DNA of 64,000 nucleotides from Blastocladiella emersonii ATCC 22665 (GCA_025594325.1 JANHCV010000010.1:1612001-1676000), one strand, 5' to 3'. Positions 1 through 10,714 are shown, counted from the stretch's first letter. Notes: a model not told the origin generated them from the letters alone. Numbers and translations are program-made.

Positions 1-184
1 GAGCCCATCAGGATCGCAGCGCCGACGCGGAACTTGGAGTAGGGCGAGTACGAGAACTCCTTGGCCTTGACGGCCTCGGCGACGAGCAGGTCGCGCTGCG
101 ACTCGGTGATCGAGTAGTTGCCTACGCGACAGCAGCGTGAGCCGACCGAGATCATGGAGATGCATAGTGTTACTACTCACTCAT
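1..184 (-). CDS. Cytidine deaminase, 5' part (runs off the left edge)
   Basis: The enzyme hydrolyses cytidine or deoxycytidine to uridine in pyrimidine salvage, normally as a zinc-dependent homotetramer. Exon 1 is only ATG+A (184..181). A GTGAGT...TAG intron occupies 180..122, and exon 2 (121..1) continues to the window edge. The spliced start reads MSNYSITESQRDLL, then SYSPYSKFRVGAA, the family's typical N-terminal helix and substrate loop. The zinc-binding HAE and PCxxC motifs lie outside the window. An alternative ATG at 155 stays in frame through the intron but gives a less family-like N-terminus. A TATA-like stretch lies just upstream (about 187-205). Confidence 0.82.
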
Positions 185-707
185 GGTGGTGATATTAGAT
201 AAATAGCGTTTGCGGCGGGAGGGGGGAAAACCCGAACAAGCTGGCGCCATCGCCGCCTTTTGTAGCCGCCGCCGCCGCCACCCACCCGACCGGGTGGCGC
301 GCGGATCATCCTCGGAAGGTTGCGCCGCTCACGTGTGGCGTGCAGCGAGGGTTGGACGCACGTGCGGCGACCGCGGATGAGCGGCGCGTCCATGGCCGCG
401 GACTCGGTCGGGGCGACGTGCTCGCGCTCAAGGCCCGGTCGCGGTCACCAAACGTGGTGCCACGCTCGGGGTCCCCCGGCCGTGACGGCGCCGCCCTGAG
501 TGGGCAGACCGCGATGCGCGGGCACCAGTCAGCGACGAGGTTCGAGGACCGACTCAACCGAGCCAGCATCAGGTCAAGACTCTTTCACGCAGTACGTCAA
601 GGGACCGTTACGCAACAAGGAAGTTGTAACGAGGGGATTGAGTGGTATGGGAAACACATGTGCGTTTGTCAAAGAAGCAAGTAGTGGTCGTGCTCAGTAC
701 TCGAGAG
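185..707. other. Intergenic: deaminase promoter and subtilase 3' flank
   Basis: This spacer lies between the start of the deaminase (reading left) and the end of the subtilase. It holds a CCG/GCC-rich stretch at about 262-300. The short open frames here are low-complexity and lack splice support, so no gene is called. Confidence 0.5.
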
Positions 708-2560
708 TTACACGAGGTAGGCCCGAACCACGTCGGCCGAGATGCGCGACGCGTTGAGGAACAGCAGCGTGTTGGCCGTGTTGGCGCGGCTGATCGTGTT
801 GACCACGCCCTTGGTCGCCGCGTTGCGCAGGTACCGCACCATGAGCGACGGCGACATGCCGACCTGCGCCAGGATCCCCGCCACGGCGCCCTGTTGAGAG
901 TCACTCGAGTCAGTCGGTGGCCTTCGAGGGTGCAGGTCCGAGAGAAGCGTACCGTAACGTGCGGCGAGGCCATGGACGTGCCGCTCATCATGACCGTACC
1001 GGTACTCGACGCGCGGCTCAGCGAAGTGATCCCGTCGCCGGGCGCGAGAACATTGACGCTACACGACGACCGAAACCGAGTAAGTCGAGAGCCCAAAGGC
1101 CGACGATCAGCATATGACGTACCAGCTGCCCCAGTTGCTCCACGACGTGAGTCTGTTCTGCGAGTTGATGGCGCCCACGACCAGGACCCCGGGCGTGACC
1201 AGGGACGCCGACGCGGGCGAGTACTGGCACGAGTCGGCCCCCGAGTTGCCCGCCGCCACGACCACATGCACGCCGCTGTCGACGGCGCTCTTGACCGCCG
1301 CGTTCAGCGCGTCGCTTTTCGGACCGGCAATCGACATGCTACGGGACGACGGGACGGGTGAGTTAGTTAGGGGACCGAGCAGCGCAACTGACTGCTCACA
1401 AGCAACGTACTTGACCACCGAGGCGCGGCCAGTCGAGTTCTTGCGCGAGACAACCCTGAAAGTACGCGTGTGACGGGGTCAGTCATGGGCGGCCATCAAC
1501 ATCAACATGAGCGCTAGAAGACTTACCAGTTGAGCGCCGAGATCATCGAACTCCACGAGCCCGAGCCCGCCGCGTTGAGCACCTTGACGTTGATGATGCT
1601 GGTGTTCCGGGCGACGCCGTTGATGATGGCCCCCGAAATGCCGGCGACGTGGCTCCCGTGGCCATTGAGGTCTACGGAGGGCGAATCTGTCAGCTTTGTG
1701 TCCGCTCAGCAGTGAAGAGTTGATGAGGCGTACCGTTGGACGTGTTGTCCGACGAGAAGTTGGGCCCGGCCAGGACGCGGCCGGCGAGCTGGACGTGGTC
1801 TACAGGTGCGCGCAAATGAGTGTCGTCAGCGTGTGGCAACCCGTCGAGGAATGACGCGTTCACGTACTCGGCATCACGCCCGTGTCGAGAATGTACACGT
1901 CGACGTTCTTGCCGGACCGCGGGTTGAAGCTGTAGACGGACGGCTGCGTGACGGCGCGCTGCCAGATGCGGGCCAGGTTCCAGGTCGCGCCCGTCTGCGT
2001 CAGGGGCGGCTCGATGACCTGGCTCAGCGTCACCGTCTGGTCCTTCTCGATCGACTTGATGACGGGCAGCCGGCGCAGCAGCTCGACCACGAACGGGTGG
2101 AAGTGGCCCAGGTACCCGTGGAACTGGCCGGGACCAAAGTCGTACCGGTCGAGGATGTGGCCGACTGGCAGCGACGAGCCCAGCTGGTTCTTGAGCCACT
2201 CGACGTGCTGGTCGACTACGCGGGACGCGGCGCGCGGGGTCAGCTTCGCCGTATCTGGGACCGACGCGTGCAAGGCGGCGTACCGATATCCGTGTCAATG
2301 TCCTCCTGGAGCCGCACAATGTACTTGTCGCCGCTGCCGACGAGGTTGATGAGGCCCGACAGGTCCGGGAACGCGAAAGCCGACGACGACGCCTCCTCGA
2401 CGTAGCCGCCGCTCACGTCGGGGAACAGGCCGTCCGCACTCGGCAACGCGGCCACGACCGAGTCGGACTGCAGGACGACCAGGCCGAACGCCAGCGCGGC
2501 CAGGGCGGCGAGGACGAGGTGTGCAATGCGAGTGCGCGAAGTGGTGGAGCGCTGCTTCAT
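708..2560 (-). CDS. Secreted subtilisin-like serine protease (S8, with I9 propeptide)
   Basis: This is a predicted extracellular endopeptidase of 461 aa in eight exons: 2560..2284, 2215..1868, 1799..1734, 1671..1527, 1455..1411, 1338..1123, 1058..953 and 890..708. All phases agree. It starts with a short basic stretch and a hydrophobic signal-type helix (residues about 12-32). An inhibitor I9-type propeptide follows. The catalytic triad is visible: Asp in VYILDTG, His in NGHGSHVAG and Ser in GTSMASPH. The oxyanion region AAGNSG and the GSCVNVLAPG segment are also present. The family is typically secreted and self-processed by removal of the propeptide. Like the carboxypeptidase nearby, it would digest external protein. 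The assignment is very secure; substrate preference cannot be read. Confidence 0.95.
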
Positions 2561-2745
2561 GGTTGTGTACAGTTTACTTGCTATTCTAGATCAGGATGGC
2601 GGATTGAGAGAGAGCGGGAAGGGCCTGCGATGGCAAGCGGGGACCCGCGCTGGCGTCGCGCGCGTGCCGAAAACAAGCAGGCGCGGTAGCAAGAATGATC
2701 GTGTGGGAGTGCCGTCCGACGCGTCGCGCCACCACGTGGCCGTGT

Positions 2746-2830
2746 CTCTCACACTGTCTCCAGCTCGCGCGTCACATTGTAAAACCACATATACCATTCA
2801 TAGCTTCTGATTGGTGGTGGTTGACTTTGG
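2746..2830. repeat. Diverged left flank of repeat copy A
   Basis: These 85 bases align with 50207-50297 (91 bases) but are clearly diverged. Both share CTCTCACAC, CCAGCTCG and the last ten codons and stop of the RING gene. In those codons the differences are mostly transitions, about half of them synonymous, and both copies keep the frame and stop. Just right of 2830 the two copies become identical. Confidence 0.8.
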
Positions 2831-3948
2831 TGGCCGCGCTGCCGAACCACTGCCACTGCTGGCGACCGCCGCCGCTGCCGCCGCGGACGACTGGGTCAGG
2901 AACGAGCGGAGGTTGAGGGAGAAGGTGCGCAGGCCCTGCATCTCCTCGCGCAGTCGCAGCGACTCGGCCTGCAGCTCGACGTTGGCGCGGAGCTCGACGC
3001 GGGCGAGCGACGCGCGCAGGCCGTCGACCTCGGCGACGAGGCGGTCCAGCACGGCCTCGTGCTCGAGGACCTGGGCGGAAAGCGGCGGCGGCGGTGGGGG
3101 CAGTGGCGGCTCTCGGGCGGCGAGCTCAAGGGCAGCGACGCGTTCGAGCACCGCGTCCAGCGTGGACGCCATGTTGGCCTGCGCGAACCGCAGCGTCGCG
3201 TTCTCGGTCTCGAGGGCCGCGGCCCGCTCGCGGTCGGCGGCGCATGCGGGGCATCCGCACCGGGTGCATGCGGTCGGCGATGTTGGGCTCGCTTCGGGGC
3301 ATCGGTGCGACTACAGTCAGGGTGTAGTGTCAGCCACTCGCAAACTCGCGCGCGATGAAGGGAATGAGCCACGGGGTACATCAGCGTCGGCCAGGGCAAG
3401 CAGCTCGCCGCAGCCGCGGGGGCACGCGTGGCGCGCCGCCACGCACGAGGCCTGGTGCGAGTCGAGATCGTGCGCTGGGACTTGGGCGGCGCAGTGGGCG
3501 CACGCGGCGAGGCGGAACGGACACTGCGACCGCGCGTGGTCGGGCAGCTGCGCGCGCGCGACGGTGGCGGGGCACCCGCGGTCCGCGTTCGGGCACAGCA
3601 CCAGCAGCTCGTCGGCGAGGCTCCGGACGACGTAGGCGGGCGTCGGGTCGCGGGTGCACTCGGCGCGGCACGCCGGGCATGCGGCGTTGGACGCGAGCGA
3701 GCGGCGCAGGCACGCGGCGCAGAACGTGTGTCTGGCGGCTCGTGAGAGAGTCAGCGCGACGCTGTGGGGTGTCTCGGGATCGGGCGGCCGTACCCGCACG
3801 GCGTGCTCTCGGCGTCGAGGAAGGGCAGCGTGCAGATGGGGCAGACCAGGTTGGCGTTGGGCGCGCCGGCGTAGTGCAGAGCGGCGTAGTCGAGCTCGCC
3901 GTGGCTCAGCGGCTGCCGCGGGTCTGCTCCGTGTCCAGCCGCGTCCAT
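2798..3948 (-). CDS. RING-finger / TRAF-type zinc-finger protein with coiled coil (copy A)
   Basis: This is probably an E3 ubiquitin ligase or a TRAF-like adaptor, 339 aa in three exons (3948..3794, 3731..3380, 3310..2798). The RING begins with CPICTLPF, and splicing joins TPCG to HTFCAACL, completing the CxxC...CxHxxC pattern. TRAF-type Cys/His repeats follow (around CPNADRGCPATV and CPFRLAACAHCA), then a further Cys-rich patch (TACTRCGCPAC). The C-terminal third is a predicted coiled coil rich in Leu, Glu and Arg, ending in a Ser/Ala tail. No MATH/TRAF-C domain is present, so oligomerisation would rely on the coiled coil. Only the last ten codons differ from the paralogue at 50265. It shares a 201-bp divergent promoter with the next gene. 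Confidence 0.88.
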
Positions 3949-4149
3949 TGGTTGTGATGCATGAGTTGGTTGGCGTTGCGAGTTGGGGGGAGATGGGACG
4001 GTTAGGATGGTTGGCGCCGACCCTTTCGGCAGAGCGCGCCTCGAGCCCCGTTCCCCGCTCTCCCCCACACGCATCGCACGAAGCACATGAATACGGCCTG
4101 AGAGTGAGGGCCTTGCATATACTATATCATACTTGCTGCATCTGAGACA

Positions 4150-4904
4150 ATGGCGCCGCCAACACCGCCCGAGGACCCGTCGCGGCAGCATCGGCCAGCC
4201 ACTGCCGACACTGCCGACGACACCGCCGACGCGCCGCCGTTCGACCACCGCGGGCAGCGGTCCGTGTGCTTTCTGCTCGAGCGCTTCGAGCGGACCGCCG
4301 GCGAGCTGCAGGACCGGGACCGGGACCGGCAGCGGCAGGCCGGCGAGAACGACGACTCGCCGCCGCGCACGCGCGTCCGCACGGCGTACTGCTTCCGGCG
4401 GGACCCGGCGCACGCGCGGGCGCAGTGGTGGAACCCGGGCGCGGGCGTGTACCTGACCCGCTTCGCGCAGCCGCACCCGCGCGCGCCGTGGGAGCGCGAC
4501 CGCCGCGGCGAGGTGCACGTCGGCGACGAGCTGGCGGGCGTGCCGTCGCACGGTGCGTGTGCGCTCACGCTCACCCTCGAGAGACGACCACTGACATGCG
4601 ATGAGGGCACCTCCTAGTGGCGGCCGTGGCGCAGCGCACCTTCGCGCCGCCGATCGAGCTGACGGCGCGGTACGTGGCGGGGTTCGCGGACGGCACGCAC
4701 GCGGGCCTGCTGTCGCGGGTCGCGGCTAACGTGGCGTCGGGCGCGCCGGTACGGGCGGCCGAGCGCATCGCCGACCTGTGGGCCGCGGCGCTCGCCAGGA
4801 CTGCGGGCTCAGTCGACGGCGGCGGTGGCGACCCGCCGCGCGCTTCCTCCCAGCCCGGCGCCCGCGACGACGACGACGGCAATGACAAGAGCCGGAAACG
4901 GTGA
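4150..4904 (+). CDS. Unrecognised 229-aa protein (copy A)
   Basis: I do not recognise this family. Two exons (4150..4552 and 4618..4904) join in phase across a GTGCGT...TAG intron. The N-terminal third is polar and disordered-looking, with many Asp, Arg and Pro residues. A central conserved-looking block holds RTAYCFRRDPAHARAQWW and a Pro-Arg-rich stretch. The C-terminal part looks helical (around AAERIADLWAAALART) and ends in a charged tail with a poly-Asp run. No signal peptide or membrane segment is seen. A TATA-like ATACTATATCATA sits just upstream. The exact copy at 51617 is identical. Confidence 0.7.
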
Positions 4905-4994
4905 CGGAAGCGTGTATACTGTAATAAAGACTCTTAGCGAACGGGGATCCATGGAGTGGACTGAAAAGGGAGGAGAGGTTGGCCCACTGACAGA

Positions 4995-5743
4995 CTACTG
5001 GAGGAGGGCGAGGCCCGCCACGGCAGCGAGAACGAGGCCGCCCGACGACGCGGCCGCGCGCTCCGAGGCAGCGCCGCTGTTGAGGGCGGGCGCCACGGAC
5101 GCCGTGGGCGCGGGACCCGTAGCGGTGCTCGCAGACTTGGCCGAGGCAGAGCCCGTCGACGTGGCGGACGCCGAGGCCGACGTGGTCGTCGTCGACGCGG
5201 CGGAGGTGGTCGTGGCGGACGTCGTCGCGGAGCGGCTCGCCGACGTCGAGGTGGCCGAGATGAAGACGGACGTCTGGCCGGTGCCGCCCTGCACGGCGAA
5301 CGGCGCCGAGTACTTGAAGGTGGCGGCGTCCAGGCCGTCCCACCGCCACTGCAGCGCGTAGTCGACGCCGTTGACGATGCCCGCGGGCACGATCCACGAC
5401 ATGGAGCCGGCCTCGGGGCGGGCGGCGCCGATGGCGGCGATGGGCGTCTGTCGGTTGCGGCAGCGCAGTGTTGGTGAGTTGGGAGATGCACAAAGTGGAG
5501 CTAGCGCCGCCCGGCCGGCACACGCACCATGTTGTCCGGGTTGCCGTTGACGCGCATCAGCACGACGGAGCCCGTGGTGCCCGCGGGCGCGCCCTGGGCG
5601 GCGGGGTCGAACGTCCAGCTGATGGGGACCGTCGAGCCGGCCGTCCACGGCGCCGTCGGCGTGCTGAGCGTGACCTGGCCGGCGTGCACGGCGGCGACGG
5701 CGGCCAGCGCGAGGGCGAGGAGGGCGACGAGGTGGTGCTTCAT
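4995..5743 (-). CDS. Kre9/Knh1-like, Ser/Thr-rich GPI-type cell-surface protein (copy A)
   Basis: This is a predicted cell-wall or plasma-membrane-anchored protein of 222 aa in two exons (5743..5528 and 5447..4995; GTGCGT...CAG intron). It has a clear signal peptide (MKHHLVALLALALAAVAAVHA). The Kre9/Knh1 N-terminal fold is recognisable by SVVLMRVNGNPDN, then WIVPAGIVNGVDYALQW and FKYSAPF. A long Ser/Thr/Ala-rich stalk follows, likely O-glycosylated. The protein ends in a short hydrophobic segment (GLVLAAVAGLALL) typical of a GPI-attachment signal. Members of this family are linked to beta-1,6-glucan and wall assembly. A TATTTAA-like element lies about 25-30 bp upstream of the ATG. Confidence 0.88.
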
Positions 5744-6135
5744 CTGCTAAGTAGTGTGTGGTGGTTGCTATTTAATGGGTTGTGCGAGAGAGAGAGAGCG
5801 GGAACGTGTTGACCGACGGCGGCCGAGCGCCACCGATGCCGGCGAGTCGGCCGGCTGAAACTGCCTCCGTGCGTTTCATCATGCACTCATCGCAGCGTTT
5901 GATTGGCCGGCCTTGGACGCCATGACGCACTGCGAGGGATCCACGCGCCCATGTCCGACGCGTCCGCCCGTCCGTCCGTCGTCCCCTCCCGCCGGCCCGG
6001 GTCGCTCTACGTCGTCGAACGAGAAATACAAAAAGGGGGACTCGTGGATTGCAAAAAAAAAGGATCAAACAAAACTCGGCAGCGAGCAAGCAGGCCATCA
6101 TCGGCTCGCCTCGGACACCACCCATCCATCACGGC
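5744..6135. other. Intergenic 392 bp
   Basis: This stretch holds the wall-protein promoter (TATTTAA near 5770) and a short GA-repeat (about 5787-5800). A run of nine A bases near 6052-6060 and the 3' flank of the carboxypeptidase complete it. No gene is supported. The identical stretch recurs at 53211-53602. Confidence 0.5.
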
Positions 6136-7993
6136 TCACTCGAACAGCGTGTTCTTGACCGCGTTCTCGGCATAGTGCAGCACCGCGGGCAGGATCTCCT
6201 CGCCCGTCGGGATGATCTCTACACGCGTGGACGCCACCCCAAGTTAGCCCACCCGTACTTGTTCCCGTTCCTCAGGGACACCGCCGTACCCTTCTTGTCG
6301 AGCACAAAGCCCGGGCCCCACCACTCGGCCGTCGGGCGCAGCTCGATCGTGATCCCGTACGGCCGCACGTACTTGGCCTTGGCCGGCGCGCCCTCGGCCG
6401 TCGCCGGCGTGATCGGGAACTGCTGCAGGGCAAAGTAGTCGCTCGCGCCGCCCGTCGTCGCTACGCGCGTGGACACGTCAAGTCAGCTCCCGCAATCAGA
6501 GCCACCCCCACCCCCAGCCAGCCGTACCGTAGAGGTCAATCGACTTCTGCGACGTGTAGCTCTTGCCGTGCACCTTCTTGATGATCTTGGCCATGGCGTC
6601 GCACACGGCCTTGTGCTCCTTCTCGTACGCGTAGTCCTTGCGCTCCCACCCGAGCGGGCGCAGGATCAGCTGCGAGTACGAGTGCAGGTCGAGCCCCGCC
6701 ACTGTGCGCGGGTGGCTCAGGAAGAACTTGGTCAGCGCCTGCACCTCGGGCTCGGACGCCTCGGACGGGCCCCTACGAGTACCCCACGAATGAATGCGTC
6801 AGTACCCCCGACCGGTCCTCCCAACACTCGACAAACAAGTATGGGCGACGCACATGTACGTGTCCGAGTAGGGGAACTTGGAGCTGCCGCCGTGGCCCCA
6901 GTTGGCCGGGTAGTTGCGGTTGAGGTCGACGCCGTACGCCCCGCCGCCGTTGCTGCGCCGGTTCTTGCGCCACAGCCGGTCGCTCTCCCACGTGTACGCG
7001 TACCCGTCCGGGTTCACCACGGGCACGATGATCCACTCGGCCGCGTCGAGCAGCGCCGTGATGCGCGGCGCGCTGCTCGTCACCAGGTGGTACGTGAGGT
7101 ACTGCGTCGTCGCGTCTACGTTTGTGTAGTTTGTGTGAGGGGCGAGCGTCAGTGAAGTTATGAGGAGGACCGACTGCCGCCGCGGAACGCAAAGGACGTA
7201 CGCGAAATCCACTCGCGCGCGTGGATACCGCCCTGCACGTAGATCTGCTTCTTGCGGTCGAGCGGCACCGACGAGTTGCGGTTGGTGATCTTGAGCGCCA
7301 TGAGCGTGCGGCCCTCGTGCGTCGTGCCAATGTTGGGCACCAGCTCGACGCGCTCCGGGTGGCGCTGCGCGAGGATCGTGTACCACTCGACAATCTCGTC
7401 GAACGGGTGGTACTCGCTGAACCACGTCTTGGGGTCCGACACGAGGTCGCGCACCGGGGTCGTCGCGGTCGCGACCGTGGCCCTGACGGCGCGGCGGGAC
7501 GCGGCCTCGGGCGCCAGCATGTCGGCCTCAATGTCGCGCACGAGCGTCTCGGCCGACGCGAGCGGGACGTGGCGGCCGGCCACCTCGGCGAGGTCGGGGC
7601 GCGCGGCACGCACGTCGATGCGGCCGTCGGCAACCGCCCACACGTCGGCGTTGAGATCGAGCAGCAGCTGGTGCAGGCGCGGCACGTCCTCGCGCTTGGC
7701 GGCGGTCAGGCGGAGCAGCTGCTGGCCTGCGGGTTGAGAGTGGCGTGTGGTGGGAAGTAGACGGTTAGTTGGACGGACGCGGCAAAGGGCGGGCGAGGTC
7801 GGTACGCACCCGAGTAGTCGGCGCGGGTAGGGCGCGAGCGCAGGGCCCACTGCGACGGGAGCGAGGCAAGGCTGCCGAGCCACGACGGCGCCGCGTCGGC
7901 CGGAGGGGCGGCCGCGAGGAGCAGCAGCGCGCACGCAGCGGCGGCGGCGAGGGCGGCGAGGACGCCGAGGGTGGGGCGCGATGAGCGTTTCAT
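6136..7993 (-). CDS. Secreted zinc carboxypeptidase, M14A family (copy A)
   Basis: This is a predicted secreted metallo-carboxypeptidase of 489 aa in six exons: 7993..7810, 7726..7202, 7115..6854, 6772..6528, 6460..6290 and 6218..6136. All phases agree. It carries a hydrophobic signal peptide and an activation-type propeptide. The catalytic domain shows the HxxE zinc motif in GIHAREW, the third zinc ligand His in LDLHSYSQ, the substrate-binding DLNRNY and the catalytic Glu in ITIELRP. The HAREWISHAT junction appears only after splicing, which supports the model. The spacing VNPDGYAYTW...DLNRN is canonical. Activation probably requires propeptide removal by an endopeptidase, and the neighbouring subtilase is a plausible but unproven candidate. 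Confidence 0.95.
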
Positions 7994-8276
7994 TGATTGA
8001 TGTGTTTAATCTCCGCGGGCGATGAGCTACTGGGGAGGGAAGAAGCGAGAGGGTGGGAACCGGACCGCCCCAAACCCTTTCTTTCGCGGCGGCTGACCAA
8101 CGCGCGCGCGGTGCCGAGCGACCGAATTTCGACGCGTTTTTCGCCCCCGCGTGACGCCCACCTGACCGCGTCTCGCCCGGTTTTCGCCAAGACGCGTCCC
8201 GCGCTCGTTGTCAGGCAGGGTTATAGATGGAAAAGGCTATGTATGGAATGCTGGACGACTCGGCGACACATCCACA

Positions 8277-9692
8277 TCACCACGGGAACGACGGGTCGTA
8301 GGCCGCCCACCCAGCGGACCGCGGGCGCGGCTGCGCGGTCCCGAGCTCGTGCTCGTCATCGTCGCTCCCATCAACCGACGACGCTGGTTCAAAGTCGTGC
8401 GGCGGCGGGGCGTGGGTCGGTGGCGGCGGAAACGCAGGCAGCGGGCGGACCAGCATCTCCCAGTCAATGTCGTCCGAGTGGTCCGAGTCGGACCCGGACG
8501 CGCCCTGGGCGTCGAGATCGTCGCCGAGGTTGCCGTACGACGCGTAGAAGCTGGACAACGGGATCGGCGGGATGGAAGGACGCCACGCCGCGGCACGCGA
8601 GTGCTGCGGGGCGAGGAAGTCGGGCGGAAGCTGGCTAGGGCGCCGGTCGAGGTCATCTTCGTCCTCGTCGTCGTCGGTCTGGTCGGGAGCAGCCGTGGCA
8701 GCAGAAGCAGAGGCCGATGAGGAAGAAGCGGCGGGGCGGTCAGCGTCGAGCTCGTAAGCGAGCGGCGAGTTGGGTCCACCGGGAGGATGTATGGTGCGAC
8801 CGTCGCGACGAGTCCGTTGCGTGGATGAGAGACGGGCGAGAATGCTGTTGTAGAGGGCGTCGTCTTCGCGGTCGCTCGACTCGCCGTCCTCCTCGTCACT
8901 CGCCTCGTCGTTGTCAAGCGCGTAACGTTGCCGAAGGTTGTCGACTCGGCGGCTCAGCGAAGCAAGATGGTCGGCAAGGGAATTCGAGAAGCTTCCGGGC
9001 ACGTCATTCGGGTGGGCTGAGCTGGACACGGAAAGCGGGCGCGGCGCGGTACTGCGCGGGAGCAGAGGGGGCAAAATCGGCTCCCCATTCGGGTTGGGCG
9101 AGAGGTCGGTCGGGGTGAAGTAGATGCCGCCGGGAGGGAGGCGCGGGGGAGGGCCGAGCGGGGCACGTGTCATAGCCGCGGTCGACGCGGGCTGCGCGGG
9201 AGCGGCAGTGGCGGAGGCGGAGGAGAGGCGAGGAAGGTAGATGTGAGGCGCAGGCAAGCGGCCTTGGGTAGATCCGCTTGCCGGGGACGAGTTGCTGCCG
9301 CCGGGCTGCAACACGACGGGCAGCGGGGTTTGGGACGTGAGGGGCTCGGTCAAGCCGGCGCCGCCCTCGCCCTGGATCCCCCCAGGGAGCGGGCTGAACA
9401 GGTGGCGGAAGAGGAAAGAGCCCGGGGCGCCCGGCTCGTCGAGGTCAGACGGCGGAAGCGACGTGGACATGACGGCGGGATCAAGGAAGGCGGGTGCGCG
9501 AGCGCCGAAAGCAGGCTGCGAGGCGGAACCGGCAGTAGCGGTGGGCCGGCGCGGCGGGTACGGCATGCCGCGGGGAGCCGGGGCGGGGCAGCACGGGCAG
9601 TCGCGGTGCGGGCCGCCGAGATGGCGTGACCCGCCCACGCGCTTGAGGCGGCGGGGCGTGCGGAGCGAGCGGAGCGAGCCGGGGTTGCCCAT
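8277..9692 (-). CDS. Acidic, low-complexity protein of unknown function
   Basis: This is a single-exon 471-aa frame starting MGNPGSLRSL. I do not recognise it. It is rich in Pro, Ser and Ala, with two acidic stretches (around ASDEEDGESSDREDD and DQTDDDEDEDDL). A short helical or coiled-coil-prone segment (about SLADHLASLSRRVDNLRQRY) lies between them. The start MGNPGS fits the general N-myristoylation pattern, but that is weak evidence. The next in-frame extension upstream has only a GTG, so the ATG at 9692 is preferred. The 40-bp gap to the divergent DnaJ-like gene is very tight. It could be a rapidly evolving regulatory or scaffold protein. Confidence 0.62.
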   Translation of the reverse strand: MGNPGSLRSLRTPRRLKRVGGSRHLGGPHRDCPCCPAPAPRGMPYPPRRPTATAGSASQPAFGARAPAFLDPAVMSTSLPPSDLDEPGAPGSFLFRHLFSPLPGGIQGEGGAGLTEPLTSQTPLPVVLQPGGSNSSPASGSTQGRLPAPHIYLPRLSSASATAAPAQPASTAAMTRAPLGPPPRLPPGGIYFTPTDLSPNPNGEPILPPLLPRSTAPRPLSVSSSAHPNDVPGSFSNSLADHLASLSRRVDNLRQRYALDNDEASDEEDGESSDREDDALYNSILARLSSTQRTRRDGRTIHPPGGPNSPLAYELDADRPAASSSSASASAATAAPDQTDDDEDEDDLDRRPSQLPPDFLAPQHSRAAAWRPSIPPIPLSSFYASYGNLGDDLDAQGASGSDSDHSDDIDWEMLVRPLPAFPPPPTHAPPPHDFEPASSVDGSDDDEHELGTAQPRPRSAGWAAYDPSFPW

Positions 9693-9731
9693 GGTCAGGT
9701 TCGATACGTTGCAGCAGGTGTGAGGGGGCCG

Positions 9732-10597
9732 ATGTGGGCCGTGGCAGTGGTAGCGAGAAGGGGCCTGGGGCCTGGTGGACACCCGGCCGGCGAAGGCGCT
9801 GGTTCCAGCGCTGGTTCACTCGCCGGTTCTGTTGTCGTGCGCGGCCCTGCTCTTGCGCGCTTGCGGCGGCAAGGCCGGTGAGTCACCTTTTTGGCTTGCC
9901 CGGACGGTTCGCCGCTGACCAGATCGGCGACCTTTGCTCTTCAGCGCTCGCTTCGCTCTCCCCTCCATCCGAACTCAGCGTTCCATGTAACTTGGCCACC
10001 ACGCGTGGGCGGTCGTACGGGCGCATCTCGCAGCGCGCGGTTCGGGTCAGCGGACCCGTGTCGCGCAAGCTGCCGCTGTCGCTCGAGGACCTGTACCGCG
10101 GCACAACCAAGAAGCTCAAGGTGACGCGCACCACGCTGGCCGGCACCGCCTCGGACAAGGTGCTCGAGGTGCACGTGAAGCCCGGGTGGAAGGCGGGCAC
10201 CAAGGTCAAGTTTCCCGGCGAGGGCGACGAGCTGCCCGACGGGACGGTGCAGACCATCGAGTTTGTGATTGACGAGAAGCCGCACCCGGTGTTCAAGCGC
10301 CAGGGCGACGACCTCGTCGTCGCGCTCGACCTCGTCGTCGCGCTCGACCTGTCGCTCGCCGAGGCCCTGACGGGGTTCCCGCGCGTCGTCAAGACGCTCG
10401 ACGACCGCAACCTCAAGATCGCGTCCGACAAGGTGTCGTCGCACGGCCAGACGATGCGGTTCCGCGGCGAGGGCATGTCCGTGTCCACGTCGCCCGGCGC
10501 CAGGGGCGACCTCGTCGTCAACATCACCGTCAAGTTTCCCGCGGCCGTCCCCGAGGCTGAGAAGGACGAGATCCGCCGCGTCCTCGCGGGCCTGTGA
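9732..10597 (+). CDS. J-domain-less DnaJ (type II, Sis1/DNAJB-like) C-terminal domain protein
   Basis: The region 10050-10597 encodes a complete class II DnaJ substrate-binding region (CTD I and II). Diagnostic stretches are LPLSLEDLYRGTTKKLK, VKPGWKAGTKVKFPGEGDE and RFRGEGM. No J domain, HPD motif or Gly/Phe linker occurs upstream. The same frame has no ATG, so I propose exon 1 at 9732..9877 (MWAVAVVARRGLG..., Arg-rich, presequence-like). It would join 9979..10597 through a GTGAGT...CAG intron, giving 254 aa in phase. Inside the CTD, the six residues LVVALD are duplicated in tandem (10313-10348). It may be a real J-less chaperone-like protein or a truncated pseudogene. The domain call is strong; the 5' exon is tentative. 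Confidence 0.6.
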
Positions 10598-10650
10598 TCT
10601 GGTTCTCGTTCTCGCACCCAACCCACTCGATGATTGTACATATATACAGG

Positions 10651-10714
10651 GCGCTTACGACGTCCGAGATTCTGTCTCCTCAGCGCTTACGACGTCCGAG
10701 ATTCTGTCTCCTCA
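10651..10714. repeat. 32-bp tandem duplication (two perfect copies)
   Basis: The unit starting GCGCTTACGACGTCCGAG occurs at 10651-10682 and again at 10683-10714 with no mismatch. It lies just downstream of the DnaJ-like gene, after a TATATATA-like stretch, probably in its 3' flank. Confidence 0.9.

Larger units (their letters stand above)
2831..8205 (+). repeat. Copy A of a 5,375-bp identical direct repeat
   Basis: This block recurs at 50298-55672 at a constant offset of 47,467 bases, in the same orientation. Every long reading frame on both strands has identical length and translation in the two copies, and the stretches I compared directly match base for base. It holds nearly all of the RING gene plus the complete 229-aa gene, the wall-protein gene and the carboxypeptidase gene with about 210 bp of its promoter. 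I see no transposase, integrase, terminal inverted repeat or obvious target-site duplication. Confidence 0.95.

Noticed and set aside
2831-8205. Repeat as a transposable element or virus-derived segment
   Set aside because: No transposase, integrase, reverse transcriptase, terminal inverted repeats or target-site duplication were seen. The content is ordinary spliced host genes.
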